A stretch of DNA of 64,000 nucleotides from NCBI RefSeq assembly GCF_021730395.1, contig NC_069362.1:68217501-68281500 (forward strand). The letters run 5' to 3'. This document shows, piece after piece, positions 44,203-57,800 of this stretch. Under the pieces are notes generated by a model. That model was not told where the DNA came from. It worked only from the letters and a program-made list of their open reading frames with translations, and searched no databases. The number at the start of each line of letters is the position of its first letter. Position 1 is the stretch's first letter. The translations under genes and the position numbers were made by a program. This DNA is from Mercenaria mercenaria (taxonomy: Eukaryota > Mollusca > Bivalvia > Venerida > Veneridae).

Positions 44203-45980
44203 CTTTATTAGTCCCATACTCGTTGAAAACCAGTTTCGGGGACTATAGGAATGCGCTTTTCCGTCATTCCGTCGTTCTGCCATTCCGTCATTCCGTTCGT
44301 CCGCAAGTTCGTGTTCGGTCCATAACTCTTTCATCCATGAAGGGATTTTAATATTACTTGGCACAAATGTTCCCCATGATGAGACGACGTGTCATGCACA
44401 AAACCTGGACCCCTAGCTCAAAGGTCAAGGTCACAATTAGAGGTCAAATGCCAACACTGGGTTTTTTTCCTGTCCGGTCCATAACTCTCCCATCCATAAA
44501 GGGATTTTAATATCATTTGGCACAGTTGTACCTCGTAATAAGATGATGTGTCATGCACAACCTTCAGACCCCTAGCTCAAAGGTCAATGTCACACTTAGC
44601 AGTCAAATGTTAACATGGCATGAACAGGGTCTGTTTCGTGTCCGGTCCATAACTGTCATTCTTTAAGGGATTTCAATATCACTTGGCACAGATGTTCCCC
44701 ATGATAAGACGACGTGTCATGTGCAAATCCCGGACCCCTTGCTCAAAGTTCAAGGTAACAATTGGGGGGGTCAAAGGTCAATAGGGTTTTTTTCCTGTCC
44801 GGTCCATAACTCTGCCATCCATGAAGGGATTTTGATATGACTTGGCACAAATGTTCCCCATGATGAAACAACGTGTCATGTGCAAAACCCGTACCCCTAG
44901 CTCAAAGGTCAAGGTCATAATTGGAGGCCAAAGGTCAATAGGGTTTTTTACCTCTCCGGTCCAGAACTCTGTCATCCATCTAGGGATTACAATATTACTT
45001 GGCATAAATGTTCCCCATGACGAGACGACGTGTCGTGCGCAACACCCAGAACGGTCACGTGACGGTCACACTTTGAGATCAAAGGTCAATATGAATTTTT
45101 TCCTGTCCTGTCTATAACTTTGTCATGCAAAACAGGATTTAAATATCAATATTGCACAAACATTACCCTGGATGAGACAACATGTTGTGCGCAAAGCCCG
45201 GGCCCTAGGTCTAAGGTCAAGGTCATACTTAGAGGTCAAAGGTCAAATTCAAGAATGACTTTGACCAGAGCATTTCTTCTTTACGCATGGAGGGATTTTA
45301 ATGTAACTTGGCACAAATATTCAACACCATGAGACGAATTGTCATGCGCAAGAACCAGGTCCCTAGGCCTAAGGTCAAGGTCATACTTAGAGGTCAAAGG
45401 TCAAATTCAAGAATGACTTTGTACGGAGCATTTCTTCTTCATACATGGAGGGATTTTGATGTAACTTGGCACAAATGTTCACCACCATGAGGCACCCTTT
45501 TTTTAGAATTACGTCCCTCTGATGTTACTATAAATAGATTATATTGTAACTTTTATATTACTGGCCGTAGGGAAAAATCGAGACCACTTTTCTGTGGTAC
45601 AACATGCATGTTACATCCAATTTTTAGGTGTATTTTGACCTATCTTTACCTGGTTAAGAGTTTCTTGTGGACTTACATTATAAAGAATCTTTTTTTTAGG
45701 ATTAATTTCACTTTGTTGTTACTATAAATAACTTTCATGATAACTTTTTTATAATTGGCCAAAAAAATTCCAAATGAAAACAACTGTATACATTTTTATA
45801 TATGCAAATTTTAATCCAAGTGCTTTGTTATATTATATTGTATATATAGTACAATATTGTTTATACATCATTGGCAGATATCAGTTCATTATGTTATACT
45901 GCAGTAGAGAAAATTAGGTGCCTTCCAGTAGGGGACTTTGTATTGCATGGCAATACTTCATTCACTTATTTAATATGAGA
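44203..45980 (+). repeat. Left arm of a long inverted repeat pair; AGGTCA-rich tandem units
   Basis: It begins TCTTTATTAGTCCCATACTC and has GAAAACCAGTTTCGGGGACT, then about eight 130-160-bp units. Each unit has 'ccataactctg.catcca', 'acttggcacaaatgttcccca', 'gagacgacgtgtcatg' and one or two of AAGGTCAAGGTCA and AGAGGTCAAAGGTCA. From 45500 the body is non-tandem: 'ggtacaacatgcatgttacatc', 'gacctatctttacctgg', up to TTAGGTGCCTTCCAGTAGGG and TTCATTCACTT near 45970. The arm at 61912-63891 shows the same blocks in the same order on the other strand. Confidence 0.8.
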
Positions 45981-45984
45981 TTCT

Positions 45985-48430
45985 TATTTCACTAGAAATA
46001 TGCAAGGTCTGCGCTTCTGGAGTGTGACTTTTCCTATTGCATCTCTGTCTGTTTGTTCTGCATATTTTTTGATTTGGAAGAGTTGACTTTGATTGTTAAT
46101 TCTTTGATTGTCAGTGCTACAGTTTGTGTGCTAATTTCTTAAACTCAGAGAAAACGCAACAAGGATATATAATATTTTTGTCGGATAAATGGAGATTAAT
46201 AACTAATATTTTTGACTTTCGTTATGTTTTGGTCCTACACGTTAGTAAAACATCACAATGTTGTCTGCTAGAATGATTGCAGAAGAAATCTGAAGTATAC
46301 GTCTTCCAGTATAATTTATGTGTTAGTTTTTCTTAACATCTTTTCCAAGATGCTTCTTGAGACGCTAAAATTTTAGATTTAAAACAGATTATCAATCAAT
46401 CTCGCTGAGATTAGGTTGGCAAATTCCATATCTCAATTGCATGTTTTACAACTCCAACTTTTATCATATTTAAACTGGCATATCATAATAGATTGTCCCC
46501 CTTGATAATAGCCCGATAATCAATATTGGTTTTCCGAAAGCAAAGTTTCAATGGTTGATTTCAAATATGTCTTTTCTCTTGTATTTATATACAGACCGCA
46601 TTGTCCGCTTAAGGAGAAGAATTCTAAAGGATTTGTCTTTCATTCTTATCATTTCCTTAATATCATGTTAACTTGAAGTTGTAATAATACAAATCTGTGT
46701 TATGTTTTATTTTAGAGACGGCAAATTACAATCAGTAATGACAATACCTAAAAGAGAAGAATTAAATGGTTGCACTATAAAACAATGAGTAGAAAGATTT
46801 GATAAGAAATCTTGTACAATTCAAATGCATGTAGCTAGAAAAATCTTATAAGAATTTAGGAGTCCAGGCTTACCGAGGAGCTTTCGTCAGGAAACAGTGT
46901 GCCTTTAGAGAAGGCAAAACTACATGTCCAGCTGCGGAAGAATACACCTAACGCAAATGTTCGCTATGTAATGTATGTCAGTAAACAGCAAACAGAAGTA
47001 AATATGAAGAGTATGAAGACCGATAGAACCAATTGGGGACCATGTGTTGAGCAGATCTGTTGTTAGTTGAGTGTAGCGCAGATAAATAAAGAAAATTTAT
47101 CACTGTCTAAACCATATCACTACTACGAAGGGAGATGTTCTTCTAAAACAGACGGTGATTGAACAACATTTCTTTCGAAGTTGTGTGAGAGGAATTTAAG
47201 AGCGCCGATCACCATAATTGAAATGTTGAAGCGTTGAAGTTTTGTCAGCAAAAGCTTAACCTATTCTACTAATAGCCGATCAAAGTTTACTTTCTTTGGT
47301 TCAAATCTTCGGGTCTAGCTCTTTTGTCTTAAAAAAGGAGCTAGAAAAAAATTACCATATTTCAATACAAAATATGGATTGTGTTTATAGCAAGATTATC
47401 GGGCTGATTTAGATTTGTTATAACTATGCCGTTAACTTCCAATGAAATTTATCAACAGATGAAAATAAAACGCATAACATAATGATATTCTCCTGTGTAA
47501 AAGTTCAAATAATTTTGGTTATTAAAACACATTTATCAGCAGCACACGGCATTTGTGACAATTTCTTCTTTTCTTAAATGCCAGAAAATCTTGTTATCAC
47601 AATCAAATTCCACTATGACAACATTTTCTTCAGCGATACATTCGGCGGATAAATACCGCACTCTAGCTTGGCAGTTATATGTTATTCCTCATTACAAAGT
47701 CAGCGGCAGGTATTTGCAAACTGGCCACGGTTAGAACCTTAATAGAGGTAAGTCTCAAAAAGAAGACCCCGTTTTCCTCTAAAATAATATTTAATGTGGA
47801 GTTCCGTTGTGCTGCTCTAGAATTAAATTTTTGATAAGCATTCATCTGACCTTAACGTTATTAGTGTCGCTAAAATGCGAAACTTTAAGCTTTACCTGGA
47901 AATCTGAAAACAACTAGAAAAGAGTACTTAATTCTGTTGACAATTTAGTTTTGTAATGCTGAATACATCATCATCTTCACTATTTTCAGTAATCTCCTCA
48001 CTCTAGAAGAGTATACTTACGTTTTTACATAGGAGAGATTTGTTTGCAAGGCACTCTGTATTGTTTGACTCTTGCTTTTTACTAACTTTTTGCCACCAGA
48101 CAAAATAATGTTTTGGAAAAATTGGATCATAACTTCGCGAACTAAGTTTCATCATACATTGACAACAGAGTCTTATAGATAGCAGCATCTGATATTGTTT
48201 ATGGACTTATATGATACAAGATAACCATGAGTGTATTCTTTACGTCCTTCTGCTAAGTGATTTCTATTGATATAAGGATACAAAACAGGGACGGATGATT
48301 AAGTCTCAGACAGGCTTGCGAGAAGTTAAAAAAACTGGCATTTGCTACTAGCTACTAAAGGTGTTAGAGTAACATTCGGCGAAGTAGTGCCGCAATCTAC
48401 CATTAAAATATGTTATGGGAAAAGGCTGGT
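45985..48430. other. Intergenic sequence, no feature recognised
   Basis: This lies between the left arm and the sulfotransferase 3' end. No frame with coding character, RNA or repeat ends is seen. Confidence 0.35.
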
Positions 48431-48432
48431 CT

Positions 48433-50771
48433 TCATTTAATCTTTTTATCACCAAACAAAATTTCTGGTTTGTCATCGTACTCAAAAAGACGGAAGTCTG
48501 CTTCGTATATCCTTCTAATCATTTCAAACTCAGGTTTAGAAACTTTTGAATACATTTGTAGAAAGTGTTCCCTCTGTAACTGTTTTCTTTCTTCCGATGT
48601 CGATTTGTCACGTGCTTCCACTGCTAGCCGAACAAATTGTTCTTCTGTGAGTGTGTTTTCTTGTGATTCCTTCAGCGGAAAGTTCTGTCTTCCAATAATT
48701 CCACGTATCTGCATTTTCTTCCAAGACCTATTTAAAGCTTCGTAGAAACTTATACAGTGAATGTAATCCTTTCGGAATTTTTTATCAAAAGGCTGATGTG
48801 CTGTATCTTTTACAGCATCTAGCCAAGACAACCGACCACCCTCTGCTTCTAATAAATTGATAGTTTGATTGGAGAGTTTGAGACGTCGAGCTAGCTCTAA
48901 AGAGTCTTCAGCAAAAGATTCCATTTTTCCAACGAACTCGTAATTGACCCCGCATGGTTTGCACAATGTTGTCATTCTATCAAAATGCCCATCTACTTTT
49001 GCGCCCTTCTGTTTAGGATCCATAGCTTTTATAACGTATTCCACATATTCATGAAATTGTAAGTCGTGTCCACATTGAATACTTTTTAAATCCGGCTTCT
49101 GTCTAGTGTTACGAATGGCGGGGACACCAATTGCTTTCCAGTATATAGGATTTGGTGCTAAAAGTTTATCTACATATCCAGAAATAAGGCGGTTATAAGG
49201 GTTTCGTACAAACAAAAATCTCGAAACACCATTTTTCTTGGAAATCTGTTTAGGTAAATAGCGCTTGTCAAAGCGAATTGCATAGGGATTAACGATATCT
49301 TCAAACTCGGGAAGATTTTTTATCATGTATAATCTTTTGATAAAAGTAGTGCCTATTTTCCATATAATACATGTTTCCACATAACCCCATTCGTAGGTGC
49401 CGAACACTTGTACACCTTTTCTTAAAGTCTGAGTTCTATTACAGGCTTTACTCAATCTACTTGCTAGGTTATAGCCGTCTGAAGACCTTGTCTTTGTTAC
49501 TATTCGGATACCTGTTGAATTTAGACTTATCTGCAACGAGAATAGACAAGTTGTTTTGTAAAGTTAAAGAAAAAAAGGCAAAACCAAAAAGGGACAGTTA
49601 CAAAGAACAAGATAATTATGCAATAAAAACTGAAAAGATCTATTTAGAAGCATATAACGTATGCAATTTCGGTCTCGATTTGAGGAGTTCGTTATATATG
49701 GAACAAACCTCACGCTCCTTAGCACAGGCCTCGGCAGAATGCTAGTATATAGATATACTGAATGCACTCAGTGACCCAAAAGGACCCGAAAATATAACAG
49801 CACTGAGTCTAAGTATGGGGATAGTTGACGGACACCAAATAGCACTTGAAGACTGTCTCACAAACTGAATGTTATGGGCGAAAAATATCAGCGCTGACTG
49901 AATTGCTTACATTATATCAAGTTAAAATTGCAGCTATTCTAGTATTTGTACGCAGTAGGTCTTACCGTTATATTATCATGTTTTACATGTGCCGCAGGTA
50001 ATTCTATTGTAGTATTGCTGAGATATGCACGGTACAGCCTCCCTGCTGTATGCGCAACGACAAGTTCACCTGGAATTGATACACATTACTTTCTATATTT
50101 TTTGGTTGATACAAATTCTGAGGTGTTACATTTTCCCTAACATGCACTGATCTAACATGGTTGTATGTAAATTGACGTAGATTACATATAGCATTTCGGT
50201 TTTTAATGTTTGATGAAATTTCTAAAGATGATCTGACACTTAATTTCAGAAATTTATGTATTTTTCAGCTTCCATAATTATAGAAATATACGTCTTTTAA
50301 TATTGCAATGAAAATGAACTGACAAAAATCAAAATCCGTGTAACACAAGGTGGAAATCTGTTTCTGTATTGTACCTCCGACCTTCGAGTTATTAATATTC
50401 TTGACATGTTAAATAAAACCGTTATTTTAGCTTCGTATGAGTGGAATATAATGAAAGAGTGTTTTCGCAAAGCGGCAATTTTCATTAATTGGCTATTAAA
50501 ATATATTTGTGTTTTTTACTGATAAAATGCATCATTAAATTTAGTCTCGGGTCGATCCGATATATCTGCGCAGCTAATGCAACTCGGTCATAAATTCCTT
50601 GATGTTAGCTTTATGCATGCAAAATGATGGACTTGGTAAATAAAGTAACATTTTGTAATGATCGAGGAAGTTTAAACATCACTTACCCGACATTGTTAAA
50701 TTCTTTGAAACAAAAATCAAAGCCGCGACCATCATAACCCATTGTATTCGCAGTCGTTTCGTACACTTCAT
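48433..50771 (-). CDS. Carbohydrate sulfotransferase (HNK-1ST/CHST8-14-like, Sulfotransfer_2 family)
   Basis: Proposed exons are 50687-50771 and 48433-49511, giving 387 residues, a usual length for this family. Exon 1 encodes MKCTKRLRIQWVMMVAALIF plus VSKNLTMS: a basic cytoplasmic tail and a short membrane anchor, as in type II Golgi enzymes, ending at a consensus donor G/GTAAGT. The large exon has ETCIIWKIGTTFIKR (about 74-88, 5'-phosphosulfate loop), FLFVRNPYNRLISGYVDKL (127-145, 3'-phosphate motif with Arg and Ser), and HFDRMTTLCKPCGV...YEFVGKMESF (204-228), all typical of the family. The reaction is transfer of sulfate from PAPS to a sugar of a glycan in the Golgi lumen; the acceptor cannot be told. 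The acceptor site CAG at 49512-49514 keeps the phase; a stronger-looking TTGCAG at 49531 would not join this exon 1 in frame, so an extra exon remains possible. No frame break is seen. Confidence 0.85.
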
Positions 50772-50779
50772 TGCAAACT

Positions 50780-52640
50780 TTCTGAGATGAAATAAAACTA
50801 GCTTTCAATTCGTTATCTTTCTTTTAATATGGTATATAGTCACATTCCCGTCCGGTTCCTTTCAAAATCAGTCGAAACACAAGTGTCGAAGCCTACATTA
50901 GATCCAATATTTCAATTATTGTCATTTTTTGATTTAAGCTGGCTATACCCAACAATGTATATGAAAAGAAGTAAAGTGCGAAAATAAAACAAGTTCAAAT
51001 CTACCCAGTAGTCGTTATGCTTAATTAAATGCTTATATACAAACGACCATTGTGATAAATATGAAGGTCATTGTGCGAAATTAGTGCTCCGCATAGCCAC
51101 CTATACCAAATGGTAGAATGATGCCTTTTGTCACAATTTCCGATGTATTTCTCTCTATGACTGATCACATGTATAATCTATGCACCGGGCCTTTTGATGG
51201 AAACAAGTCACAAAAAATGATGATTCTGCTTCCCGAACGGGAAACAAGTTATACTGGTTAGTAACGCGTTTCCCGTTCAGGAAGTAGGGAAAAAACATAA
51301 ATTGATTTCCCGAAAAGGAAGTTTCCCCTGATGCCTAAACATGTAATATACAATGTATATGCATCCGAAGAGAACTAATACTATATATAACGCCATTTCA
51401 AAAGATTTTAAAGCCATAAAATAAAAATCAAACAGATACTGCTCTTTTCATATATGATTTTACATAAACACGGAATTTAAGGTTTTAAAAAAAGTGTTAA
51501 TACACATGTGTTTCAATTAAAAAAAAATCAAACAGTAAAACTGTCCAATAAAGGGAGATAACTAAACTGGGTAAACGTTAAATGTAAAAAGGGTTAATTG
51601 AAGACTGAGCATATGATTATAATTTAAAATCATGATGTAAAATGGTTAAAACATGGTTATAGGAAGATTAAAAGCTATTCATATTTCAGTCTAAATGTGA
51701 AATTATATTACTATAGAAGATTAAAGAAAATAATGGCTCCTATAAATTCTGGTACTTTTGGCAACAAATACTTCAAAGTCCTTGCAGCTGGCAAAAATTG
51801 TGACTGTAAAGTGGTGGAGCCAGTGTCTTACATATTTTCGCGTATCATTTTCTTCCTACTTTTGGAAAATAGAAATAAATGGTGATTGTGTTTCAAAGAA
51901 CCTTACGGGAAAATAAGCTTAGACTTAAAAGACATAAGGTCAGTCAGAATAATTATGGGTCACTAAATTTGCAAAAAAGGAACAGCTGTAAGATCCCGAA
52001 AATTTGTAACATTATTACATTTACATTATTTTACATTATATAAGACACACCTTGTGCTTATATTCCATGTTTTAGAATACGAAATGCGGACAACTTTCAA
52101 AATTGCGGCAATTTGAAGTACCTGACTTCAGCTGAAATGCATTTCACTGCATGCTATTACACCACTTTTCCGTTTGGTTTTCCTGAAGAAATGTATGGAT
52201 ATCTTGTGGAAAATAGATCTCTCGCGAAGTGAAAATCTAGAAACTGTATCAAAATGTATCTAAGTTAGCTGAATTTATGTGATACGAAGAACAATTTCTT
52301 TTACTGGTATATTACCTAAAACCGCAATTACCTCTCTGAAGAAACGTGTGGAATTTCTTCCTTTTGATTATATTTTGTTACACTGTTTTATGATTTGGTG
52401 CAACTAAAAGTGACCGCAAATATCGACAAACAAACCCCAGCTAAAAATAGTACTTATACAGTAGTATGTATGTTTGTCACGAAAAGGACGCCTCATAAAT
52501 CTGGTATAACATAGGATATTACGCCACTGTATATAAAGTGATATCAAATTTGACAGCTATAAACTTCAACAATACCAGTAACTGAGGCTTTTTAAGTTAA
52601 TGAAAATATTATGAAATGTCTTTTAAAAGTAATTAACTAA
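50780..52640. other. Intergenic sequence upstream of the sulfotransferase
   Basis: Only an inverted motif at 51229-51286 (TTCCCGAACGGGAAAC / GTTTCCCGTTCAGGAAG) stands out; it could be a foldback relic. No gene is supported. Confidence 0.35.
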
Positions 52641-52654
52641 TAAGTTACATTTGT

Positions 52655-52960
52655 GTGGTAAATTGGTCTCTGATCCAAACAACTATAGAGCATTAAACCT
52701 TACATATTGATTTGCAAAACTGTTTATTGTAATTAATGAAAGGTTGAAAAAGTTGGACGTTCAAAGACGCCATGTGAAGTTCTCAAACGTTTTTAGCAAG
52801 ACATATTAAAAATATTCATTAATTGCATTTTTTATACAACGGCAAATTAAAGATAAGAAGAAATTAGCTTTTGTGCAGAAGGCGAAAAACGTTTCACGTC
52901 ACTGCCGAATAAAACACTTTTATGGAGTTGTAGTCAATATAGTAATATCAGTCACAAGGA
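52655..52960 (+). mobile_element. Weak reverse-transcriptase relic (LINE-type)
   Basis: DPNNYRALNLTY, then FAKLFIVINERLKKL near 52672-52755, matches the 'DP.NYR.I.L...AK.F..I...RL' pattern of non-LTR reverse transcriptases, and KDKKKLAFVQKAKNV may be a degraded motif A. Stops interrupt it and no ends are found. The similarity is by eye only. Confidence 0.35.
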
Positions 52961-52964
52961 AGAG

Positions 52965-54600
52965 ACGGGTTTATCACTGAAAATGGCATGGTATGGACAA
53001 CAGTGCACATTTTAATTCTTTCTGATCATGACCTTAAATAATGAAAGAGCGATGTTGTTCTACACACAACGATCTAAGTACTTCTGTCAAGTATGAATGA
53101 AACTAGAATGCCAGAAATAAAGCTACAGCATAAACCAAACACTGCCCACTTTGGGACTTTTGGCCAACATCTCCGGTCTGAGCTAAAGAAACGACACAGG
53201 ACAAAAGGACATAAAATACGTGTTGGTAAAATCGGGAATTTCTTGGACCTTTTCAACAATTGTTTGGTTTTCTCGTGCGGCTGAATTTCCTTTTTCTAAA
53301 CGGCAATGCACAGTTAAATATTTGTGGTCGTTTTTGCCAAAATATTTCATTTTGGTCGAACTACAGTAAATTTCACATTTTGTGTTCCGAACATATTATG
53401 CTTACACTTTGCCAATTTTTTTTCTATAAGAAGAGACTTACAGATCTAAATACAAACAAGCAGTCAGAATAAAATGATTAAAAAAATTAAAAGAACTTGC
53501 ATAGCAGACAGAATCCAGCCGTTACCGTTTGATTCAATTTTCCCGTAACAAAGTGTTTCCTTGATTTCTCTTTAAATATAAGACAATACAGTTGTTGGTG
53601 TGGTAAGAGTTTTAAACTATTTTACTCATCCTGAATGTATCATAAAATCATTTTTGCTGCGTAATTGTCCATCGTCACTGTTGGCCTCTATCGACGCTAA
53701 GACGTCTTTATTTGTTGATTGATTCTTACAAAGCTCCCAGGACAACTAAGCATAAAAGCAACAATTTCATGCAAAACGTTTGAAAAAAAAATATATTTTT
53801 ACAATGTGAAAATCTCTTTTTAACCATGAAATTGACATATTAAATGATATTTCAAAACAAATAAAAAGAGCTATTACCTTCGGAGATCTTATACACAGTT
53901 TACATTTAGAGCCGTCATTCGCGAAAAAGAAATGTTACGGAATAGGTGGATCAAACAATAGTAACTGCTGAAAGTTTCTTTATTCCTTTTAAATTAATCC
54001 CTCGTCCTTAAATCCTATAATACACATTCCACATCCAAAGTCCGTTATCCAAATATGGGTCTAGTCAATCACAGACAGTGTTTCGAAGAATTTGATAGAC
54101 AACTTAAAGTATGCATAACAAACAATATCTGAGTATTTTCTAAATGCATAATTCAAGAAAATACCTGTAGGACACATACACAAAAAAAAGAACAACACTA
54201 TCCGACCCTGTTACTTTCATTCTTTTAACAAATCGCAATAATAACTTTAAATCATGACAAGTACAAAACATTACATAATGACGAAAATCTATCATATTAA
54301 CCATTATTTAAATCTTACCGATAATCTCTATAAGTTCTAAATCCAAGTCGGAAGGCTATAGGGAATATACACGTTTTTGTGTACGCAAAAATTTCCTTTC
54401 TTATACGAAATAAAATCTGAGCTGCTATTTAAAGAGAGGCGACTCTGTGTATCTTGTTAATGGCAGATGCTAGGCGGAGTGGGGTTGATGGAGAGTTCTC
54501 ACCACTACATTCCGAAAACATACATTGAAAGAGTTTTGTAAAACTAACACAATTTTTTACATTACCGCGACGACAAGCAAAGCGCTTGTTGCCCTGTAGA
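52965..54600. other. Intergenic sequence, no feature recognised
   Basis: An overlapping pair of frames at 53074-53284 on both strands has no support beyond being open. Otherwise AT-rich sequence. Confidence 0.3.
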
Positions 54601-54606
54601 CGTTAA

Positions 54607-54873
54607 GAGGCAGTAAACAGTTTTCAGCTGTTAGTGTGGAATTGGCCTGGGTCACATTTACAATGAAGAGCAATTTACGGATTGAAGTGCATATCTGTAC
54701 TTTAAAATAATAATAATTGCTAGAATTAAAGTCTTAGTGGCAAGAACTGAGTTTCAGTTATTGGGTGAATTTGTGAAAGTTAGTTGAATAGCTTTGATCT
54801 TGAAATTATGACGTAGTGACTTGCAGATGCGAATAACATGCCTTTGAAGGTCTGAAAACTGTTTACTGCCACC
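54607..54873. mobile_element. MITE with GAGGCAGTAAACAGTTTT ends, copy 2
   Basis: The left GAGGCAGTAAACAGTTTTCA and right TGAAAACTGTTTACTGCCAC are inverses. Inside, GCTGTTAGTGTGGAATTGGC and TAATAATAATTGCTAGAATT match copy 1 at 29701-30361, but about 400 bp of that copy's interior are lacking. No target duplication is evident. Confidence 0.72.
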
Positions 54874-54879
54874 TTTAGT

Positions 54880-57800
54880 AGCTGATGCTAGTCTTATGGA
54901 AATGTTCCCATTGAGTAAAAAGAAATAAAGCGGACACAATGGATGTGTCTTAAGCAGGATTTTTTTCTTAATGAAACTATGGCAGAGTGTGTGAAGATTG
55001 TAATGGCATAATTATGATGAAGAACTATTCATGCGTATATTGAATTAAGAAATATTAATAGGTACAATGAACTAAACTAAAGTATTCATATGCACTTTTT
55101 TTACATTTCAATTCAGCGTAAATATTGAATATACTTGGGAACGAGACTGTTTATGAAATCTTACCAGTTGTGTTTCTAGTTCCTTGTTGTGATGTGGTAA
55201 TTCGGTAAGTAAGTGATGAAAAAATGTTTCTGTAATACCTATACAGGAAATTAAGTCCGCTTTTATCTACATTCCTGAGTTCAGGTTGAGCCACTATCCA
55301 CCAGAACTGGAATAAGAATTTTTCACATTACAATATTTATATCATATTTAGTTTAGTGATGAAAGTAATAAGTTGCAACTATTTATGAACTTTAAAGAAT
55401 GGGTTCCACAACTTGATTAAATTAAACCACACTTTTCTTAATAGCTTTCTGTTGCAAGAAATACATGCAGCTAGTAGTGCTATCGGGTAACAAAAATAGA
55501 CCATTCGGAGACAATATTATTGTATATTTAGGATTCAATATGTATAACTGTTGCAAAAAAGAGTGTCGAACAATGTGCTCACTAACGTGAAATAAACAGG
55601 TATAATTTGGCATAAACAAATCTTTAGAAACTTAACTGCAGTTTTCAGATCTTGAAACGTTTCAACCATACCTGATTTCATCTTAATATTATACAAATAT
55701 CCAGTTTCCTCGTGAAGGATTTCGAAATATTTTGATATTCGCGCAATTCTTAAAAAATATAATAAGTCACATAAATCTATATAATGTTAACACTAGTATA
55801 ACATATTCGTTGAGTTTTTTTCTCCCCACATTTATTCTGTTAAAATCAAATAATATCATATATCGAACTTTGGCTATCTAAACAGCTGAAGTTCAATATA
55901 AATGGTTACTTTATAGACTACTATATCAATATCAATACATTCACTTTTATGACAATACTAGACATTTTATTTTACGTTCGATACTTTTTCAATAGGGAAC
56001 ATAAACAAACCATTTCATAAGTTATAAATCCGTTACGTCGGTTTGACCAGTTTAATCTGACTTACAATAATATGGACAAGACTTGTGACCAGATTTGTGA
56101 TCGGCGGATAAAACACGGACTACTAAAGCCAGGACCGCGGTTCCTATTCTTCCAACTCAACTTATACAGTAAAACTGCTCAAATAGAGAACTTAGTGTGT
56201 ATCTTGTCTTTACCTCAGTATCGTTTTGGAGTCTTATATCTGAATATATGTTGCTTTTTCGGCGACGCCGTCTAAATTCGTTTTCGTTACCTATGCCACG
56301 TGACTTCAGTTTGCAAATCAAACTACTTGATAAAGCATTATAGATAATTTATCAAAATGGAAGATTTATGCAACACTCTGCCTGATTGGACGAGAGTGTC
56401 AATTTCTTTCACTCTGTTGATTGTGCTACGCTGAGTGAAATGTAGACAAAGCGTTTATCCTAAACGACGCTGTTCACAGTTTTAAAGCTAACTTTGGCTC
56501 AGTATATTTAGCAAGAATATTGATATATCTCAAAATGATAAGTAAGTTTAATAAATATGATAAAAACCTGTTCAAATACCAACATATATCAAATTAAAGA
56601 AAGAGCTGAATACGGTCTGCGTATCACATGAATAAGGGTGTGATAAGAGTCTTTTATGTAGAGAAGTGCTTTTTAAAAGATTTTCCTTGTTACAATTGTC
56701 GTCTGTATATGAAAAGGTTTCTTGCTTTTGTGACTTATTCAGATTGCATATTAAAATGAGTACTTGTTTGCTTTGATATATCTGTTATAAATTATTTAAC
56801 TGATTTATTATATATGAATATTTTTCTTTAGTATGGTATGCAAATATTGAACTCAGTTGAAATCTGTTTCATTATATATATGCTATATAATGACTGAATC
56901 TCATTACGCTGAAATAAAGGTACGCTGCATACAGTTTCTCTATGTGATATGACTACGGTCAAACTTTGCTTATGAAACAGAAATATTGAAATAATTACAA
57001 TTGTATGTTTTGCTTGACCTTCACGTTTTTATAGGTGTGACGTCATTGTCCAAAGATTCATGAATAGCGAATATGCAGGGATCAGTTGGCCTATTTTAGA
57101 AATAAATAAAAATTATAAATAAAAAATCCTTGAATCGATGTGTAACAATATCGTAAGGTCTCTTGCTATTTTGTTACAAATGGGGATAGGGACCAATTTA
57201 GCTAAAAATATAAACACGTTTAATGACCTCTTCTCATGAACCGCTTCATGAATCTTAATCGAACTACTGCTGAAATTATTCGTCCTACGAAACCTTTGCG
57301 AAAAATTAAGAGAGAGCCATTTAAATTGTTAAAGTGCGGTGTTTAGTTTTGCAATTTGAAAAATGTTAGATGAAAGATGAATGTTAGATGAAAAATTCAT
57401 AAAGTACTTTCCTTATTACAATTCGCCGACTATCATTTTTAAAGATATTTCTTGTTAATAGTGTCTTTGGAGGGGTTGTAAACGTTCATTGGTGGTATGC
57501 TTCTCCGGGGCTGACCTTGTGAATTGTTACTTGTATCTATGATCGGATGTAGTCTCTACTGACTGACGGTTTTTATCCATTTACGGATTCTGTAACTCAC
57601 AGAAATCGTAAATAATCTGAACTAGTATACAGTTATGTTTCTTGTACAGGTCTGTATGTACTTTTATTGACTGACGGATATTATCCACTTACGGATTCTG
57701 TTACTTACGTAAAATTTAACAATTATCCGCTCTCACGGATGGAAAGCCGCCAACTGAAGACAAACGCTGCATTTATAATTTTTACAGCATTAATTTTCGT

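Noticed and set aside
49531-49536. TTG as start of the sulfotransferase
   Set aside because: It lies in a TTGCAG splice acceptor; a membrane-anchor exon upstream supplies an ATG.
53074-53284. Overlapping frames on both strands, the minus one with hydrophobic stretches
   Set aside because: No splice sites, family motif or second copy supports either.
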